NCBI GenBank assembly: GCA_963848415.1
Contig: CAWKDN010000001.1
Location: 1-64,000 of the forward strand
Source of the DNA: CAVQBC01 sp963848415
Lineage (GTDB): Bacteria > Actinomycetota > Thermoleophilia > Solirubrobacterales > Solirubrobacteraceae
Length of the DNA: 64,000 nucleotides
Direction: 5' to 3'
Made by a program: the position numbers and the translations under genes
Part shown: positions 63,546-64,000 of the stretch, one piece after another
Layout: each line of letters begins with the position of its first letter
How positions within the stretch are numbered: the first letter of the stretch is position 1
Notes under the pieces: generated by a model
Told to the model about the DNA's origin: nothing
What the model saw: the letters and a program-made list of their open reading frames with translations, nothing else
Databases searched by the model: none

Positions 63546-64000
63546 ATGAGCCTGGTCGTCGCCCAGGTCCAGAACCTGCAGGATGCCGCGAGCGCGGAGT
63601 CGCTTACCACCGACTCCGCGATCCTCGCCGAGCAGTTCTACTTCTTCACGGTCGTCCTGATGTGGCTGATCCACGCCGGGTTCATGGCCTACGAGGCCGG
63701 CGTGGCGCGTCGCAAGAACGTCATGGCGACGACGATGAAGAACATCCTGACCATCGCCGTCGTCACGCCGAGCTTCTACTACTTCGGCTGGATGATCTAC
63801 GGCTGCGCGCAGCCGGGGATCCCGATCTCCCCCAACTCAGACGACTTCAGCGCCGCCGCCTGCGCGGCGGGGATCCCCTGGAGCGACGCCTTCGGGCCGA
63901 ACCTGGCCAACAACATCAACCTGATCTTCTTCCTGGCCTTCCTGCTCTTCTCCTGGACGACGGCCTCGATCATGTCCGGCGCGCTGCTCGAGCGCGTGCG
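63546..64000 (+). CDS. amt: Ammonium transporter, 3' end outside the window
   Basis: First 151 residues of an Amt/MEP channel. FYFFTVVLMWLIHAGFMAYE, AGVARRKNVMATTMKNILTI and VVTPSFYYFGWMIYGCA match the first Amt helices; NNINLIFFLAFLLFSWTTAS is a further membrane helix. Imports ammonium (or methylammonium). ATG 63546 has GGAGGAGG 11 bases upstream. The reading frame continues past base 64000. Next to the split glutamate-synthase genes, it fits a nitrogen/methylamine-uptake role. Confidence 0.9.
   Translation, partial: MSLVVAQVQNLQDAASAESLTTDSAILAEQFYFFTVVLMWLIHAGFMAYEAGVARRKNVMATTMKNILTIAVVTPSFYYFGWMIYGCAQPGIPISPNSDDFSAAACAAGIPWSDAFGPNLANNINLIFFLAFLLFSWTTASIMSGALLERV

Overview
The window is a high-GC chromosomal segment from an actinobacterium. 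The gene content (extremely GC-rich codons, LexA boxes of the CGAAC-N4-GTTCG type, a homodimeric AceE-type pyruvate dehydrogenase E1, ImuB/DnaE2, many GTG/TTG starts, many apparently leaderless genes) fits the Thermoleophilia/Solirubrobacterales best; that placement is inference, because no rRNA lies in the window. Nothing points to a plasmid, phage or large island; genes are dense on both strands.

Layout. 0-8 kb: the end of an acyl-CoA synthetase, a hairpin repeat, a polysaccharide deacetylase, a 3D-domain cell-wall protein, a CPA2 antiporter, the CstA/YbdD carbon-starvation transporter pair and RidA. 8-17 kb: a YyaL/SSP411-type thioredoxin-fold protein, a VapBC-like toxin-antitoxin pair with a double operator, an MMPL transporter, glutamine synthetase preceded by a 230-bp palindrome, an HxlR regulator plus a cysteine-less carboxymuconolactone-decarboxylase-family protein, and a membrane cytochrome c. 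17-28 kb: an SOS mutagenesis group (DnaE2, ImuB with a detached C-terminal module, LexA), each under a near-perfect LexA box, interspersed with a DapB-like protein, rnpB, a gamma-carbonic-anhydrase-like protein, 3-hydroxybutyryl-CoA dehydrogenase and tRNA-Leu(GAG). 28-38 kb: a HAD phosphatase, a TetR/cupin divergent pair with twin operators, an EamA exporter, an FKBP lipoprotein, a VOC dioxygenase, 6-phosphogluconate dehydrogenase, arginine deiminase, a 61-residue orphan peptide and a divergent two-component pair. 38-46 kb: the pyruvate dehydrogenase operon (aceE, E2, an E3 carrying two lipoyl domains) ending in an ACT-domain malic enzyme. 45.7-48.4 kb: a decayed patch (HTH fragment, broken SDR, truncated FAD oxidase) around an intact TetR. 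48-59 kb: one long minus-strand C1 operon, soxD-soxA-soxG-soxB-fhs-(orf)-fchA-gntR-folD. 59-64 kb: a secreted beta-propeller, a three-gene split glutamate-synthase-like complex (amidotransferase, GXGXG, FMN synthase subunits) and the start of an ammonium transporter.

How they fit together. The 49-64 kb region reads as a methylated-amine/C1 module. A heterotetrameric sarcosine-oxidase-type enzyme passes a methyl carbon to tetrahydrofolate, and FolD, cyclodeaminase/cyclohydrolase and Fhs take it to formate with ATP recovery. The adjacent split glutamate-synthase genes match the architecture of N-methylglutamate synthase (MgsABC), whose partner dehydrogenase MgdABCD is homologous to SoxBDAG, so a full N-methylglutamate pathway for methylamine use is a serious alternative to plain sarcosine catabolism.

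Two window-wide observations matter for any reader. First, about a dozen genes have a TAnnnT hexamer ending 6-10 bases before the start codon, indicating widespread leaderless transcription. Second, eight single-base frameshifts cluster between 40.3 and 55.1 kb, hitting genes expected to be intact; seven are +1 insertions between codons, which looks like a local sequence-quality problem rather than biology.
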